Of a stretch of 33,116 bases of DNA, positions 32,779 to 33,116 are shown in pieces. The position numbers were made by a program, and so were the translations under genes. Below the pieces are notes generated by a model. That model saw only the letters and a program-made list of their open reading frames with translations, searched no databases and was not told where the DNA came from. The stretch is from Tychonema sp. LEGE 07203. Its GTDB lineage: Bacteria > Cyanobacteriota > Cyanobacteriia > Cyanobacteriales > Microcoleaceae. The stretch's first letter is position 1; each line of letters starts with the position of its first letter. The stretch is from the NCBI RefSeq assembly GCF_015207285.1, contig NZ_JADEXD010000065.1, positions 1 to 33,116 of the forward strand, read 5' to 3'.

Positions 32779-33116
32779 AATTACCTCACTGTTGATGTTT
32801 TCTTGTTCAGACGCTTCTTGTTCCGCTAGGCTTGTGACTGCATAGACTTATTGCGCTCAACCGCTCGCAATTCCTGCAATTATCTGCGTTTATCTGCCTG
32901 AAATCTGCGGTTTTTGTATCGATCCCGTGACTTATAAAAGAGGTCAATAAGTAGTCGTGCAAAATTAATTACACGAGATTTCGCGTGAAAGCCTTACCTA
33001 GTAAGGAGTCTTTATGTAATTAATTTTGTGTAGTTACTTATACTCGCGATGCGCCATACAAACACCATTAAATCAAATCACCACTTCCCCAGAGCCCCCC
33101 AAACAGCACCCGAAAC
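32779..33116. other. Window end, non-coding with a MITE
   Basis: Upstream region of the 123-aa gene, then the MITE at 32947-33041. No gene is seen; the sequence runs off the window edge. Confidence 0.6.
32947..33041. mobile_element. 95-bp MITE-like inverted element
   Basis: Left end ATAAGTAGTCGTGCAAAAT... and right end ...TTTTGTGTAGTTACTTAT are inverted repeats of about 27 bp with five mismatches, each including TTAATTACA. The centre contains a small hairpin (CCTTAC/GTAAGG). There is no transposase. AT-rich ends of this kind recur in cyanobacterial genomes. Confidence 0.65.

Noticed and set aside
1..33116. tRNA or rRNA genes
   Set aside because: No cloverleaf with a matching T-arm motif or rRNA segment was recognised by eye in the gaps; a covariance search would be needed to be certain.

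Overview
The window is cyanobacterial, most likely from a filamentous non-heterocystous (Oscillatoriales / Microcoleus-like) genome. The evidence is: photosystem I genes psaF and psaJ; many GCGATCGC-type (HIP1) octamers; 7-bp tandem repeats of the kind called STRRs; a cobalt-efflux pair of the Synechocystis CoaR/CoaT type; and many short palindromic repeats between genes. The genus is inferred from these features, not proven.

Layout. (1) 99-5607, minus strand: a tight four-gene operon, read right to left, encoding a coiled-coil protein, a 939-aa membrane protein (cytoplasmic helical repeats, a roadblock/longin-like segment, one membrane helix, BON-like and OmpA domains), a Ras-like small GTPase and a PAS histidine kinase. 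Gaps are 6 and 2 bp, then a 4-bp overlap. It looks like one envelope-to-cytoplasm signalling device. (2) 5608-7123: gene-poor, with repeats, a TA-flanked MITE and possible small transcripts. (3) 7124-14102: housekeeping genes alaS, tsaD, psaF, psaJ, a nitrilase-family amidase and ilvN. alaS carries an in-frame palindromic repeat. psaJ (42 aa) is a short gene that is easy to miss. (4) 14304-20423: a GAF/PAS/GGDEF/EAL protein, an MDR oxidoreductase and argJ. (5) 20754-22852: two paralogous small proteins of unknown function, and a Get3d-like ATPase with a C-terminal alpha-crystallin-like domain. (6) 23066-27276: a Uma2 nuclease-like gene, then a decayed cluster with a CHAT-protease pseudogene and two broken partner genes, all damaged by repeats, stops and frameshifts. 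(7) 27483-32314: the cobalt system. coaT has a clear MerR-type operator with a 20-bp spacer; coaR encodes a MerR/precorrin-isomerase fusion ending in Cys363-His364-Cys365. An Rpn/DUF4351-like gene and a MITE lie between them. (8) 32407-33116: a small conserved-looking hypothetical and another MITE.

The best candidates for under-described biology are the GTPase/OmpA/kinase operon, the CHAT locus remnant with its membrane-anchored partner, the in-frame repeat in alaS and the paralogous small-protein pair. All functions come from motif reading; no database search was run.
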